A stretch of 64,000 nucleotides of DNA from Branchiostoma floridae. Lineage: Eukaryota; Chordata; Leptocardii; Amphioxiformes; Branchiostomatidae. The stretch lies in NCBI RefSeq assembly GCF_000003815.2, contig NC_049989.1:8114169-8178168 (forward strand), in the 5' to 3' direction. Below are positions 60,101 to 63,229 of the stretch, one piece after another; positions within the stretch are counted from its first letter, which is position 1; each line of letters begins with the position of its first letter. The translations under genes were made by a program, and so were the position numbers. The notes under the pieces are model-generated. The model was not told where the DNA came from and did not search any database. It saw nothing but the letters and a program-made list of their open reading frames with translations.

Positions 60101-61433
60101 TCAGAGTGGTGCAGGTAAAACTTGTAACATGTCCGGTGCAGGTAATTTTCAATGTTACCTGCACCAACGCCGGTATGCAGAAAAAAGTATTTCGCATCCT
60201 GCTTGTGGAGGTTCAATAGTTACCATCATTATACTGTTACCTTTTTCAGCAATTATTAAAACAATCCTTTTATCAGATTTATAACAGGAAAGGTCTGAAT
60301 GAAGAAGCCTAAAAGTTTAACTGTACTACAAGCTTGGTGTCACTAGTGTCATTGAAATGTTCATATAATCATGAATGCCCATAGTAACCTTTTGTGGAAA
60401 ATCCCAGATCAAATCTAAGAATGGGTCATGTAACATGATGTTAGATACACAGGGCTCGAAATTCTTATTTTCTGTGGGTGCACCCAAATATTTTCTTACG
60501 TTTAATCATGTAAAGATATCAAAGTATACTAGACTATTAATAATAATAAGTATACATCATATTCTTGACATCTAAGTGTTAGAAAGATGATAAGAATGTC
60601 TGTCAAGGTACTTGTTTAAGAATTTGATATGTAAATAAGTTTTGTTATTAGGTTTTAGGTTTAACATTCTACTTAAATTTAAGTGGTGCACCCAAAAATT
60701 TTTTGGTGTTTTTTTAAGCTACACATGTAGGTGCACCAGTGCACCTAATTCCCAAAATGAATTTCGAGCCCTGATACATGTACGTGTCACAAAATCAACA
60801 AGCATTAGAAAATGTCCCATGTCACAGTGCTGAAATAGAATGCTATATGAATTGTAAAATAGCATCACCATTACATATAGCTTTAGGAAGATTTCAAATG
60901 GACATGACTATGGTATGCTTAAATAATGTGTAATGCTAGTTCGCCTTTATCCGTGGTGTGACCTTTATCCGTTGTCTTTAAAAACAGCACATTTAGGAGT
61001 ATTACATGTACGTCTGCGGACTGTGGTTTCAAATTTGCAATATTTCCAAAAATGTTCCGATTTTAAACCACCGTCTGTCGACTTCATATCCCTAAATACG
61101 TTTTTTCTGACAAACATCGAATATAGGTTACCCTCGGATAAAGGTGACCAGTGTTATATAAAATGTCCAATAATCTTTTTCAAATAGTATGATTAGAGTA
61201 GCTTAATTACTATAATAGATATTCTACAAGTACCTGAATCCACCAAATCCGATCTGCTTGAGCCAAGTGAGGACGTCATCAGTTGACCAGGTGGGTACAG
61301 ACAAGGACAGTTTGGACGGGATCTCCTCTCCGATGATGGTCAGCGCTTGGACAGCGAACCTGACGGCAGTGGGGTTACAGGAGGAGCTGGCCACTCGGAT
61401 CAGGGGACGGACTGCGCCAATCTCGTAGAACAC
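2943..61433 (-). CDS. SARM1: SARM1, 3' part of gene (seven coding exons; ARM end, SAM1, SAM2, TIR, C-tail)
   Basis: SARM1 is an NAD+ hydrolase that drives axon degeneration and is also a TIR adaptor that dampens TLR signalling; it acts in the cytosol and on mitochondria as an octamer. The coding exons are 61433-61234, 59832-59728, 49476-49241, 48459-48351, 43381-43192, 35680-35559 and 3111-2943. Each junction has AG acceptor and GT donor, and the lengths (200, 105, 236, 109, 190, 122, 169) sum to 1131 bases with one open frame of 376 residues ending in TGA. Approximate residues of this fragment: ARM end 1-46, SAM1 47-105, SAM2 105-175, linker 181-200, TIR 200-340, basic tail 340-376. This matches the C-terminal half of the ~724-residue vertebrate protein, aligned from memory. 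The N-terminal exons are absent and should lie beyond 64000. Introns are 1.4, 10.3, 0.8, 5.0, 7.5 and 32.4 kb. Identity is very secure; the lancelet origin is inferred. Confidence 0.96.
3112..3988. other. Intron, 3' end of giant last intron
   Basis: Ends of the 32-kb SARM1 intron. It contains a short CTCAC tandem tract near 3626-3643; a GGTGA tract near 32616-32633 is its reverse complement. Otherwise nothing recognised. Confidence 0.5.
3989..4184. mobile_element. Short MITE with CTGTAAATGCA ends
   Basis: A 196-base element including its TA flanks. The left end is TACTGTAAATGC and the right end is GCATTTACAGTA, with subterminal repeats of the type aatgttcgc and ccgcgaac. A related copy is at 18615-18824. 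TA flanks and size fit a mariner-type MITE; no coding capacity. Confidence 0.8.
4185..5907. other. Intron, nothing recognised
   Basis: AT-rich intronic DNA without a reading frame of interest. No repeat with both ends could be defined. Confidence 0.4.
5910..6793 (+). mobile_element. Family L element, copy L1 (884 bp, TA flanks)
   Basis: The left end is ACATCTATTATCATAATACC and the right end is the inverted counterpart, GGTATTATGCCAATGCATGT, both flanked by TA. An almost identical copy lies in the opposite orientation at 16607-17499; divergent copies are at 9988-10852, 43796-44672 and 8137-8827. It has no long reading frame, so it is probably a non-autonomous TA-targeting DNA transposon. The interior holds a GGCGGGAAAATGGC motif at 6368-6381, which resembles E2F and YY1 sites. 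Confidence 0.82.
6796..8136. other. Intron, with a possible LINE 3' tail at 7449-7480
   Basis: Mostly unassigned. The segment from 7449 (aaatgaatgaatgaacttta) reads on the minus strand as a LINE-style 3' end with an ATTC repeat tail, but no protein-coding part could be recognised behind it, so this is tentative. Confidence 0.35.
8137..8827 (-). mobile_element. Family L element, degenerate copy L5
   Basis: The left part has ccataatactgccatt (8145-8160), the right part ggtattatggtaataaagatgt followed by TA. Blocks in between (acttcaggcatccagatgtt, caaggtcaaaacttttcagt, ggatgtataaatg) match copies L3 and L4 in order and orientation. It is the most diverged of the five copies. Confidence 0.7.
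8830..9985. other. Intron, nothing recognised
   Basis: AT-rich. A long open stretch at 9106-9477 lacks an ATG start and resembles nothing; I treat it as chance. Confidence 0.4.
9988..10852 (+). mobile_element. Family L element, copy L2, carrying a nested family H element
   Basis: The left end (ACATTCATCCATAATACCGC, preceded by TA) and the order of internal blocks match L1. The right end near 10831-10852 (agtggcagtatcatggcatg) is decayed. A ~214-base family H palindrome has been inserted at 10064-10277 and can be removed exactly by comparison with L1. Confidence 0.75.
10064..10277. mobile_element. Family H palindromic MITE inside L2
   Basis: The outer arms are inverted (left CCTAGTTCACCTTTATCCGC, right CGGATAAAGGTGAACTATCA), with inner arms such as taacctatatccgttg and caacggatataggtta. 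It is flanked by TA on both sides. The copy L1 at 5910-6793 shows the empty site (ccagttacatgttgc), which proves insertion with a TA duplication. Further H copies lie at 15574-17533 (split), 23723-23940, 41181-41389, 43490-43647 and 60933-61154. Confidence 0.88.
10853..11311. other. Intron, nothing recognised
   Basis: Short intronic stretch between two elements; no feature seen. Confidence 0.4.
11314..12389 (+). mobile_element. Family F element, copy F1 (1076 bp)
   Basis: The ends are ACGGGAGGTGCCCCAACACG and, inverted, ...AGGGCGGCCCCCGT, flanked by TA. A second copy of exactly the same length lies inverted at 36173-37248. In a 219-base stretch compared by eye only four bases differ. The interior contains cggtacgctttttttt blocks and a short open stretch (72 codons) that lacks ATG and shows no coding-type constraint. 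It is probably a recently active non-autonomous TA-targeting element of unassigned family. Confidence 0.85.
12392..12916. other. Intron, nothing recognised
   Basis: No feature seen apart from the start of the tandem duplication that follows. Confidence 0.4.
12917..13014. repeat. 49-bp tandem duplication
   Basis: Two adjacent copies of a 49-base unit beginning tactggacaat and ending taaataaagacacat, differing at one base. A recent local duplication. Confidence 0.9.
13280..13950. repeat. Local duplication block A
   Basis: Shares ordered blocks with block B (14621-15360): ccttagtgctg, tacacacacattata, catgagagccttgcagtaac, aatccagtggcac, ggtccattgataggtgattc, agaaacaggtcaaccacttt. It is diverged from B. 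A minus-strand open frame (13520-13864) across it matches no protein I know; it may be part of an unrecognised element or decayed exon. Confidence 0.65.
14621..15360. repeat. Local duplication block B
   Basis: Resembles block A throughout and block C (17640-18060) very closely over its last 420 bases (gggagaaaacacttaaaa to cttatcaggaaggcagaact). The minus-strand frame at 14416-14709 next to it is open for 97 codons but unrecognised. Confidence 0.7.
15695..16540. mobile_element. Pogo/Tigger-like element nested in H
   Basis: The ends CAGTCAAACCTGCCCGAGCG and ...GGGCAGGTTTGACTG are inverted repeats, each bordered by TA. Subterminal cgaccacctg repeats occur near both ends. It is 846 bases with no transposase. 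The interior has aaagatggcggcggtc at 15984-15999, a YY1-type motif. End type matches 1108-1929. Confidence 0.85.
16607..17499 (-). mobile_element. Family L element, copy L3, nested in H
   Basis: The 893-base inverted counterpart of L1, very similar over its whole length, with the same ACAT(g/c)(c/t)ATT ends and TA on both sides. The interrupted H sequence shows the insertion is precise. It holds ttttcccgccattttt at 17032-17047, an E2F-type site next to a YY1-type site. Confidence 0.88.
17640..18060. repeat. Local duplication block C
   Basis: Close copy of 14940-15360. It carries an additional 15-base internal repetition (aggtgcacaagaa twice, 17721-17750). The copies B and C are separated by the nested transposon cluster. 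Confidence 0.8.
18061..18614. other. Intron, nothing recognised
   Basis: No feature seen. Confidence 0.4.
18615..18824. mobile_element. Short MITE with CTGTAAATGCA ends, second copy
   Basis: The left end is TACAGTAAATGCATTTAAG and the right end ...CTGCATTTACAGTA, with internal tttgcggt and accacagcaaac arms. Same family as 3989-4184. Confidence 0.78.
18825..19953. other. Intron, nothing recognised
   Basis: No repeat ends or coding similarity seen. A short palindrome (ccttgtag...ctacaagg) lies near 19035-19061. Confidence 0.4.
19957..21194. mobile_element. Harbinger-like non-autonomous element (1238 bp, TAA flanks)
   Basis: The ends are inverted repeats of about 32 bases: GGCCATACCAATTTAATTAG at the left and its counterpart ending ...TTAAATTGGTGTGGCC at the right. 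Each is flanked by TAA, the 3-base TWA duplication typical of PIF/Harbinger. The interior holds an A-run (20020-20041), a 33-base tandem duplication (about 20587-20654) and an agatggccgccc motif at 20700-20711. No transposase or Myb-like protein is encoded. Confidence 0.8.
21198..22325. other. Intron, nothing recognised
   Basis: No feature seen. Confidence 0.4.
22330..22832. mobile_element. TTAA-flanked MITE (piggyBac or Kolobok type)
   Basis: The ends AGGGATATAGTGTAAAAA and TTTTTACGATATATCCCT are imperfect inverted repeats bordered on both sides by TTAA. The 503-base body is non-coding. TTAA duplication is shared by piggyBac and Kolobok, and I cannot tell which. Confidence 0.8.
22994..23650 (-). 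mobile_element. LINE 3' end fragment with (TTA)n tail
   Basis: Read on the minus strand, the segment encodes a fragment ([16 protein letters not shown], then [19 protein letters not shown]) in the style of the C-terminal tail of a LINE reverse transcriptase. It ends in a (TTA)n tract (22996-23013). It is 5'-truncated. The family is not assigned. Confidence 0.6.
23723..23940. mobile_element. Family H element, degenerate copy
   Basis: The left arm is ATACCTGTTCACCTTTTTCA, the right arm ends gtataaagtgaactagc. The middle includes the conserved tttaaaaccacagactgtc and tgatatccctaaataccat blocks. Confidence 0.75.
23941..25399. other. Intron, nothing recognised
   Basis: Only short chance frames. 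No defined element. Confidence 0.4.
25400..25830 (-). mobile_element. LINE reverse-transcriptase C-terminal fragment
   Basis: Read on the minus strand the order is [19 protein letters not shown], then [19 protein letters not shown], then FFIP and [20 protein letters not shown]. This layout (L-G-x-x-x-L, yKi-gl-P-yL, WN-L, F-kkL) is typical of the end of APE-type LINE polyproteins. Stops and frame changes interrupt it, so it is a dead copy. Confidence 0.75.
25831..26750. other. Intron, nothing recognised
   Basis: No feature seen. Confidence 0.4.
26751..26945 (+). repeat. tRNA-derived SINE-like copy
   Basis: The segment opens with tctctgtggcctagcagtta, resembling a tRNA 5' half with an A box, and has a B-box-like gagttcaatccc at 26825-26836. 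A SINE-style body follows (gggacgtaaaatggggatcccgtg). The tRNA fold is not intact, so I call it a SINE or tRNA pseudogene rather than a functional tRNA. Confidence 0.6.
26946..29065. other. Intron, nothing recognised
   Basis: Overlapping open frames at 26948-27313 (minus) and 27287-27481 (plus) match no known family and lack supporting splice context. I leave them unannotated. Confidence 0.4.
29076..29205. mobile_element. 130-bp MITE with perfect 10-bp target duplication
   Basis: The ends are near-perfect inverted repeats, TAGCCTCCATAGCAGGC..., extending through ctggggcc. The direct repeat gtatcataac flanks both sides (29066-29075 and 29206-29215). A duplication of 9-10 bases suggests a Mutator-like (MULE) origin, but the transposase family is an inference. 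Confidence 0.85.
29216..29949. other. Intron with a fragment related to the next hairpin element
   Basis: The stretch 29453-29486 (tgtaacttggcaacttccat...) matches an inverted arm of the element at 29950-30157, so a half copy sits here. The rest is unassigned. Confidence 0.45.
29950..30157. mobile_element. Hairpin MITE with GATAATTATC ends
   Basis: The outer arms are 25-base inverted repeats (gataattatcaaattttaa... and its complement). A second inner inverted pair (ttggtaacttggcaactt / aagttgccaagttaccaa) lies at 30046-30063 and 30105-30122. The whole could fold as a long hairpin. Flanking duplication could not be decided. Confidence 0.75.
30158..31987. other. Intron, nothing recognised
   Basis: No feature seen. 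Confidence 0.4.
31988..32106. repeat. 31-bp tandem repeat, about four copies
   Basis: The unit begins catatgatcagcaca and ends ggcatcactg. Three full copies and one partial copy follow each other without spacers, with a few substitutions. A minisatellite. Confidence 0.92.
32107..33827. other. Intron, nothing recognised
   Basis: Contains a GGTGA tract near 32616-32633. No gene or element ends seen. Confidence 0.4.
33828..33970. repeat. 73-bp tandem duplication
   Basis: Two adjacent copies starting tgccatataattaccc and ending tttagtacaagca differ at only a few positions. Confidence 0.92.
34410..34672. other. TG microsatellite running into assembly gap
   Basis: A (TG)n tract (34411-34425) is followed by 247 undetermined bases (34426-34672). 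Open frames drawn through the Ns are meaningless. Confidence 0.97.
35015..35260 (+). repeat. tRNA-derived SINE with conserved central domain
   Basis: The head has a tRNA-like A-box region (gagtggcatcgcgcggtgca) and a B-box-like gggtttgaaacc at 35066-35077. The body ccttgggaaaggcactt and actttcctcacttaactcag, then aaatggaggtcccatgt, is the type of central domain shared by invertebrate SINEs (from general knowledge). It ends in an A-run (35250-35258). A further CG-richer stretch at 35280-35480 may be another repeat but is unassigned. Confidence 0.65.
35559..35680 (-). CDS. SARM1: SARM1 exon: TIR catalytic glutamate and helix C to strand E
   Basis: The exon is 122 bases, acceptor ...tgtattttacag, donor ATCAA|gtaagta (a consensus donor). 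It begins [19 protein letters not shown] and continues [14 protein letters not shown] to YFNGI plus two bases of lysine. By alignment to the vertebrate KEIVTAL segment, its first codon (GAG, 35680-35678) is the NADase catalytic glutamate (human E642). The exon is not a multiple of three, so skipping it removes the catalytic residue and shifts the frame. It lies 3' (in gene order) of a 1076-bp element F copy and is followed by the 32-kb intron. A SINE-like repeat lies about 300 bases beyond its donor. Confidence 0.95.
35681..36172. other. Intron between F2 and catalytic exon
   Basis: Holds the acceptor and pyrimidine tract of the 35559-35680 exon. Nothing else is recognised. Confidence 0.45.
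36173..37248 (-). mobile_element. Family F element, copy F2 (1076 bp)
   Basis: Inverted, near-identical, equal-length copy of F1. It begins ACGGGGGCCGCCCTAAGACG after TA and ends ...TTGGGGCACCTCCCGT before TA. It lies 493 bases upstream, in gene order, of the exon carrying the SARM1 catalytic glutamate. Confidence 0.87.
37909..38375 (+). mobile_element. Family E inverted-repeat element, copy E1
   Basis: The ends are AGCGCACTAGACTGGTAGCG with gggtaccatccgg, and the inverted ccagatggtacccactgg with tactagactggcgct. The interior has repeated tatacagtcgcttct type blocks. A diverged inverted copy lies at 42600-43092. Flanking duplication is not evident. Confidence 0.72.
38376..39132. other. Intron, nothing recognised
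   Basis: No feature seen. Confidence 0.4.
39133..40029 (+). repeat. Family R element, copy R1
   Basis: Left aagtgaccttcggtaacata, right gaggttaccctccagtcaca; the two ends form an imperfect inverted pair. A shorter copy at 44893-45277 shares both ends and internal blocks such as gaatgcagcaaac and aatactctgt. Probably a DNA-element relic. Confidence 0.65.
40036..40110 (-). repeat. LINE 3' tail relic
   Basis: A (TTTG)n tract followed by ccgtcacagcttatc-type sequence; on the minus strand it reads as an AATAAACAAAGGAACAAACAAAC tail like that of the LINE at 41927-42420. Only the tail region is left. Confidence 0.4.
40111..41178. other. Intron, nothing recognised
   Basis: A 154-codon open frame (40551-41015, plus) lies here. 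It matches no family and has no splice or codon support, so I treat it as chance. Confidence 0.45.
41181..41389. mobile_element. Family H element, intact copy
   Basis: The left end ACGCTAGTTCACCTTTATCC and the right end GATAAAGGTGAACTAGCGT are inverted, each bordered by TA. This is the best-preserved H copy in the window. Confidence 0.88.
41927..42420 (+). mobile_element. 5'-truncated LINE (reverse-transcriptase C-terminus and 3' tail)
   Basis: The plus-strand frame from 41927 to 42182 reads [19 protein letters not shown], then [20 protein letters not shown] and ends TSFKRLLK before a stop. This is the standard end of CR1/L2/Jockey-like LINE polyproteins. The 3' part has a GC stem (gcggcctgctggcc) and ends in (CAAA)n at 42399-42420. 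Confidence 0.85.
42600..43092 (-). mobile_element. Family E element, copy E2
   Basis: The left ctgggtaccatctggg and right ccggacggttaacccagg ends correspond to E1 in inverse orientation. Shared interior blocks include gacaacaggccctcc, aatgagcgctt and ccaaaatttggacaat. It has extra repeated tatacagtcacttct units near 42915-43030. Its edge lies about 100 bases from the donor of the exon at 43192-43381. Confidence 0.72.
43192..43381 (-). CDS. SARM1: SARM1 exon: TIR core with BB loop
   Basis: The exon is 190 bases, acceptor ...acaatcggtag|C, donor AGAAAG|gtgagat. It completes the serine of [13 protein letters not shown] and reads on through [19 protein letters not shown] (BB loop and helix B), [15 protein letters not shown] and ends GKDWVRK. 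It is almost residue for residue the vertebrate SARM1 TIR core, including the aspartate and LEAGKF segment that shape the active site and the GKDW tryptophan. It ends exactly in phase 0, so the next codon, the catalytic glutamate, is the first codon of the next exon. The pyrimidine tract before the acceptor is short. Confidence 0.97.
43490..43647. mobile_element. Family H element, left-truncated copy
   Basis: Contains gagatatcaagtcagtcgat, the complementary aatgatatccctaagtacc, and the right arm ataggttactctacagataaaggtgaactggcat before TA (given here in pieces). The left arm is missing. Confidence 0.75.
43796..44672 (-). mobile_element. Family L element, copy L4
   Basis: The left end is ACAGTCATTATCATAATACC and the right end GGTATTATGGTAATGGATGT, both flanked by TA. 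Internal blocks match L3 in order. It lies 415 bases from the exon at 43192-43381. Confidence 0.82.
44893..45277 (+). repeat. Family R element, copy R2
   Basis: Starts aagtgaccgtaggtaacata and ends gaaggttaccctcctgtcac. Shorter relative of R1 at 39133-40029. Confidence 0.62.
45335..46010 (+). mobile_element. Family J hairpin-headed element, copy J2
   Basis: It opens with a perfect 8-base-pair stem with a GAA loop (CCCTTCGTGAAACGAAGGG, 45335-45353). Blocks shared with J1 follow: tttgatatttggtatgtggg, a ctctagcgg/cctagcgg box and gtactgcagcagaac. The 3' limit is uncertain; related low-complexity sequence continues past 46000. Confidence 0.6.
46011..48350 (-). repeat. Intron with decayed J-like sequence and an inverted-repeat element K
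   Basis: The stretches at 46849-46930 and 47690-47830 share aactagcccctggtttgcat-type and tctatcttat-type blocks, and carry the complement of the J core (acgatccgtcaac at 46922-46934). The sequence cacgaaggtt near 47958-47969 resembles a decayed J hairpin on the minus strand. Element K (47021-47549) lies between them. No gene is seen before the exon at 48351. Confidence 0.45.
47021..47549. mobile_element. Element K, 529-bp inverted-repeat insertion
   Basis: The left end GGCCACAGCAAGTAAATTTT continues atggatgacatc; the right end is its exact inverse over about 32 bases. The interior is A/T-tract-rich and non-coding. GGCC ends suggest a Harbinger-like origin, but the flanking bases do not show a clear TWA duplication. 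Confidence 0.75.
48351..48459 (-). CDS. SARM1: SARM1 exon: SAM2-TIR linker and TIR start
   Basis: The exon is 109 bases, acceptor ...aatgtccacag, donor GCAAG|gtacatg. It encodes a serine-rich linker ([19 protein letters not shown]) and then [16 protein letters not shown], the first strand and box 1 of the TIR domain. In vertebrate SARM1 the YRR triplet and the following glycine-serine loop line the NAD+ pocket; all are kept here. Another frame of the same stretch is also open (48252-48491) but is a shadow: it matches no family and breaks the splice phase. The linker is shorter and less conserved than the domains, as expected. Confidence 0.95.
49241..49476 (-). CDS. SARM1: SARM1 exon: SAM2 domain
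   Basis: The exon is 236 bases, acceptor ...ccacttttcag, donor AAAAG|gtatgat. It carries the whole second SAM domain: [18 protein letters not shown], then [20 protein letters not shown], then [17 protein letters not shown]. The FLRELxELKTxADYSxCD and QYTYxxVxCGxD blocks are diagnostic of SARM SAM2, which with SAM1 makes the octameric ring holding the TIR domains close together. It enters by completing the arginine codon of the SAM1 exon and leaves with one base of a glycine codon. An ATG further upstream in the same frame (49601) lies in the intron and is not used. Confidence 0.96.
49888..51727 (-). mobile_element. Family F element, degenerate copy F3, split by J1
   Basis: The left part (acgggggtgccctaagatga, 49888-49952) and right part (from about 51263 to cgtagggcaccttccttta before TA) match the two ends of F2. 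About 1.3 kb of family J sequence separates them, and some of the F interior is deleted. Confidence 0.75.
49950..51262 (+). mobile_element. Family J hairpin-headed element, copy J1, with ~247-bp tandem repeats
   Basis: Inserted in F3. It starts with a stem-loop (CCTTTGCCAGAATGGCTAAGG, GAA loop), then a tgtgtgtc tract (49995-50024) and the cctagcgg and actgcagcagaac boxes. About four units of roughly 247 bases follow, each with gttgacgga(t/c)c(g/a)tcatg (near 50321, 50572, 50818, 51053) and a aatttgcataattaatgag box. It ends near aactctagtt. There is no coding frame. The layout is reminiscent of non-autonomous rolling-circle (Helentron-type) elements, but this is inference. Confidence 0.7.
51728..52200. 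other. Intron, nothing recognised
   Basis: No feature seen. Confidence 0.4.
52200..54937 (-). mobile_element. Degenerate APE-type LINE (endonuclease to reverse transcriptase)
   Basis: On the minus strand the order is an endonuclease remnant ([10 protein letters not shown] near 54830), then the RT signature [16 protein letters not shown] (near 53745), then ADDVVMF (near 53590; the YADD box is partly decayed), then a [19 protein letters not shown] segment (near 53340) and [11 protein letters not shown]. The pieces lie in different frames with many stops, so the copy is dead. A hAT-like element abuts it at 54941. Family not assigned beyond the APE-endonuclease LINEs. Confidence 0.75.
54941..55360. 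mobile_element. hAT-like MITE with CAGG(a/t)TTGGACAAGT ends
   Basis: The left end CAGGATTGGACAAGTTTTCT and right end ...GGACTTGTCCAAACCTG are inverted. The flanks tattg and tatta fit an imperfect 5-base duplication. The body has repeated cttgtc/cttgcc motifs. Confidence 0.7.
55391..55990 (-). mobile_element. 5'-truncated LINE with (CAAA)n tail
   Basis: On the minus strand the frame reads [17 protein letters not shown], then [20 protein letters not shown] and STFK, the end of a CR1/L2/Jockey-like polyprotein. The 3' end is the (TTTG)n tract (plus-strand view) at 55391-55411. A different subfamily from the copy at 41927-42420. Confidence 0.83.
55991..57606. other. Intron, nothing recognised
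   Basis: Only short frames; no element ends seen. Confidence 0.4.
57607..58380 (-). mobile_element. 5'-truncated L1-like LINE with 15-bp target duplication
   Basis: The direct repeat aatggctattttatt flanks the insertion at 57607-57621 and 58366-58380. The minus-strand body encodes [20 protein letters not shown], then [19 protein letters not shown] and FWAEVEDWF, a zf-RVT type zinc-binding domain (C-x2-C ... H-x4-C) at the end of an L1/Tx1-style ORF2. An A-rich tail abuts the duplication. A frame change lies near the 5' end. Confidence 0.9.
58381..59191. other. Intron with TG microsatellite at 59111-59132
   Basis: A run of TG dinucleotides is the only defined feature. Confidence 0.5.
59200..59653. 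mobile_element. hAT MITE with perfect 8-bp duplication
   Basis: The ends TAGGGGTGGGTACCG and ...CGGTATCCACCCCTA are inverted, and the 8-base direct repeat gtctacat flanks them (59192-59199 and 59654-59661). The interior is built of aggtccgg/ggacctgaacc repeats. An 8-base duplication with such ends is diagnostic of hAT. It ends 74 bases from the SARM1 exon at 59728. Confidence 0.93.
59728..59832 (-). CDS. SARM1: SARM1 exon: second half of SAM1
   Basis: The exon is 105 bases, preceded by gttgttctcag and followed by gtacagaat. With the split arginine codon it continues [20 protein letters not shown], then the helix [12 protein letters not shown] and ends in SLIRKR, whose last codon is split. 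This is the C-terminal half of SAM1 (vertebrate counterpart: [16 protein letters not shown]). Both ends are in phase 2 and the length is a multiple of three, so it could be skipped without a frameshift. It is tightly framed by two transposon-like elements: one ends 29 bases before its acceptor, the other begins 74 bases after its donor. Confidence 0.94.
59862..60201. mobile_element. hAT-like element with CAGGGCTC ends, near exon acceptor
   Basis: The left end is CAGGGCTCAAAATACCACCT and the right end the decayed complement gtatttcgcatcctg. The interior has repeated tgcaggta motifs. Related to 60450-60773 and the partial copy 61504-61606. Its left end lies 29 bases from the acceptor of exon 59728-59832. 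Confidence 0.72.
60450..60773. mobile_element. hAT-like element with CAGGGCTCGAAAT ends
   Basis: The ends CAGGGCTCGAAATTCTTATT and ...GAATTTCGAGCCCTG are inverted. The repeat ataca flanks both sides (60445-60449, 60774-60778), a 5-base duplication. The interior has inverted gtgcacccaaa/ggtgcaccagtgcacc motifs. No coding frame. Confidence 0.83.
60933..61154. mobile_element. Family H element near SAM1 exon
   Basis: The left end ATGCTAGTTCGCCTTTATCC and right end CGGATAAAGGTGACCAGTGT, each bordered by TA. It begins 79 bases past the donor of exon 61234-61433 in gene order. Confidence 0.85.
61234..61433 (-). CDS. SARM1: SARM1 exon: end of ARM domain and start of SAM1
   Basis: The exon is 200 bases, enters in phase 0 after ...ccatcag and ends AG|gtacttg, leaving two bases of an arginine codon. 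It encodes 66 residues. The first ~40 (starting [18 protein letters not shown]) are the last armadillo helix region. Then [19 protein letters not shown] opens SAM1, matching the vertebrate SVPSW...WLQQIGF segment. ARM holds the autoinhibitory, NAD+/NMN-sensing part of the protein, and SAM1 starts the octamer ring. The exon is GC-rich compared with the flanking introns. The ATG visible 18 bases upstream in the same frame is intronic and is not a start, because an acceptor follows it. Confidence 0.95.
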
Positions 61434-61503
61434 CTGATGGCAGGGAAACATACAATATTATGTTTGAACAATATAATAATTGTTATTGGTCATTATTACT
61501 GTG

Positions 61504-61606
61504 CAGGGCTCAAAATACCACCTACATATGTAGGTTAGTGCGGTTAAAAGTTAAGCTGTGCAGGTATTTCTGATGTCTACCTGCACCTAGCCTGCACCAG
61601 ACTTTT
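61504..61606. mobile_element. Partial CAGGGCTC element
   Basis: Starts CAGGGCTCAAAATACCACCT, closely matching the left 100 bases of 59862-60201, then stops. The right half is missing. Confidence 0.65.
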
Positions 61607-63229
61607 GAGACTTGTCCTTGTAATTCCTAATACATAACTTAAGAAATGGCCCGATGAGGACAGTGATCACTGACAGCGTTTCACTTTTGTATTTACTGAG
61701 TACATCAAAATATTCATGATCACAAGATTCCACTTTTGTCACATTATCTTTTATCAGATTGTATCCCTCTACAACGATACATTTTACACAATTGTTCCAT
61801 ACAATATCTAATTGTATGTACAATGATTGAATTGTATGGCCTGTTACCAGGTCATTCGATTTAATCACCTAGCTATTATATATATTATATATATAGATAT
61901 ATATGTTGAGCGCATTGCATTGATTTCAAACGTACACCTGCACCTTTAGACATTGTGATTGACTTGCCTAACTGTGCAACATCCATTTTAACGTTATGTC
62001 TGCTTTTGAATTATTCAAGCACCCTCGCCTATCGATGGTATCCCTAAGGACTTCATAACATGCTCATTGCTATGCAGGGCCTGTACCACTGTATCAGCAA
62101 GTGTCACAAAATATTGGCCGATATCAATTTGTTGCCTTTTCCAGGTCGATGAAAATTCAATCAGAAAGCGATCTGTCCTGGTTGGCTGGACAATGCACTG
62201 GTATTGAATAATCGAGCTACGGTAACATCAGGTTATCAGCGCCAACCGTGCAAATAATGGGTTAAGCATGCAATCATCTAGTCAATTTTATGGATTTCAG
62301 TAGGGGGCAGTGAGAGCATTTCAATTATCCAATAACTGACCCATACAAAATCATTTCTTCTTCCCCTTGACAACAGGCCAATTGTATTGTACGAGATTTT
62401 GCACCCATTTTTTAATACAAAATGTGAAGAACCAAACTACAAGTACAATGCTAATATTTTTCAAAAAATCAATGACATTAACAAGCTTCAATCCTTACAG
62501 TACTAGAAAGCATGCCTTCTCTTTTACAAAAATAAAGCAAAAATGACATAACACTTTTGATTAAAGTATTTTGTAGGTCAATACACAATTTGGAAAGAGC
62601 ATCACAGGACCTGATTTGATTAAGCTTAAGTCATGCCTAACTACACAAAGAAGAAATGGACAGGGAAGATGATTACAAATTGTGTACTGTGCTCTCTTCT
62701 TACTAATTACACTTTCCTAGTTCCCTTTCATTATTTGTGGAACACAATTACTGCTTGACTTCTTTGCCAGCCACTAATGATGTCCTTACTACTAATTGTA
62801 AGTCATCAACTCACAGTGATTCCACAAAGCACAGTCACATGTGTTGAAGTCTACATTCAGAGTTCAGAAAATACAACTCAACCGAATATTGTTTTCCAGA
62901 AAATGATCTAAAAAGAAAGAGTTGATAAAAACAACTAGGTGATGTCAATAAGTCTGAATATTTCTTAATGCAATAGTTTCAAATTGGCAAAATACAATTA
63001 AGTTTTAAATCTCTTTTCAAGGAGACGAGCAATGACACAGAAAAAGATTGGATACCTGTATTGTAAATCATTCAATGTCTAGGCCAACAAATTCAATTGA
63101 ATATGATGATTTTAAGTCTATAGAAAGAAGTAAAAGTTTGATTTCTGATTCAAAAGTTACTAGTATTAATTTGTGTCCAGCACATTTTTTTTTCTCCAAA
63201 AACCTACATTTTGTATTTTTGGGCCAATC
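61607..63229. other. Upstream intron, nothing recognised
   Basis: No ARM-coding exon is found here. A TA-rich microsatellite lies at 61874-61902. Confidence 0.5.

Noticed and set aside
61224-61451. ATG at 61451 as a start codon of a short SARM1 form
   Set aside because: A good acceptor (ccatcag) follows six codons later and the protein similarity starts exactly there, so the ATG is intronic.
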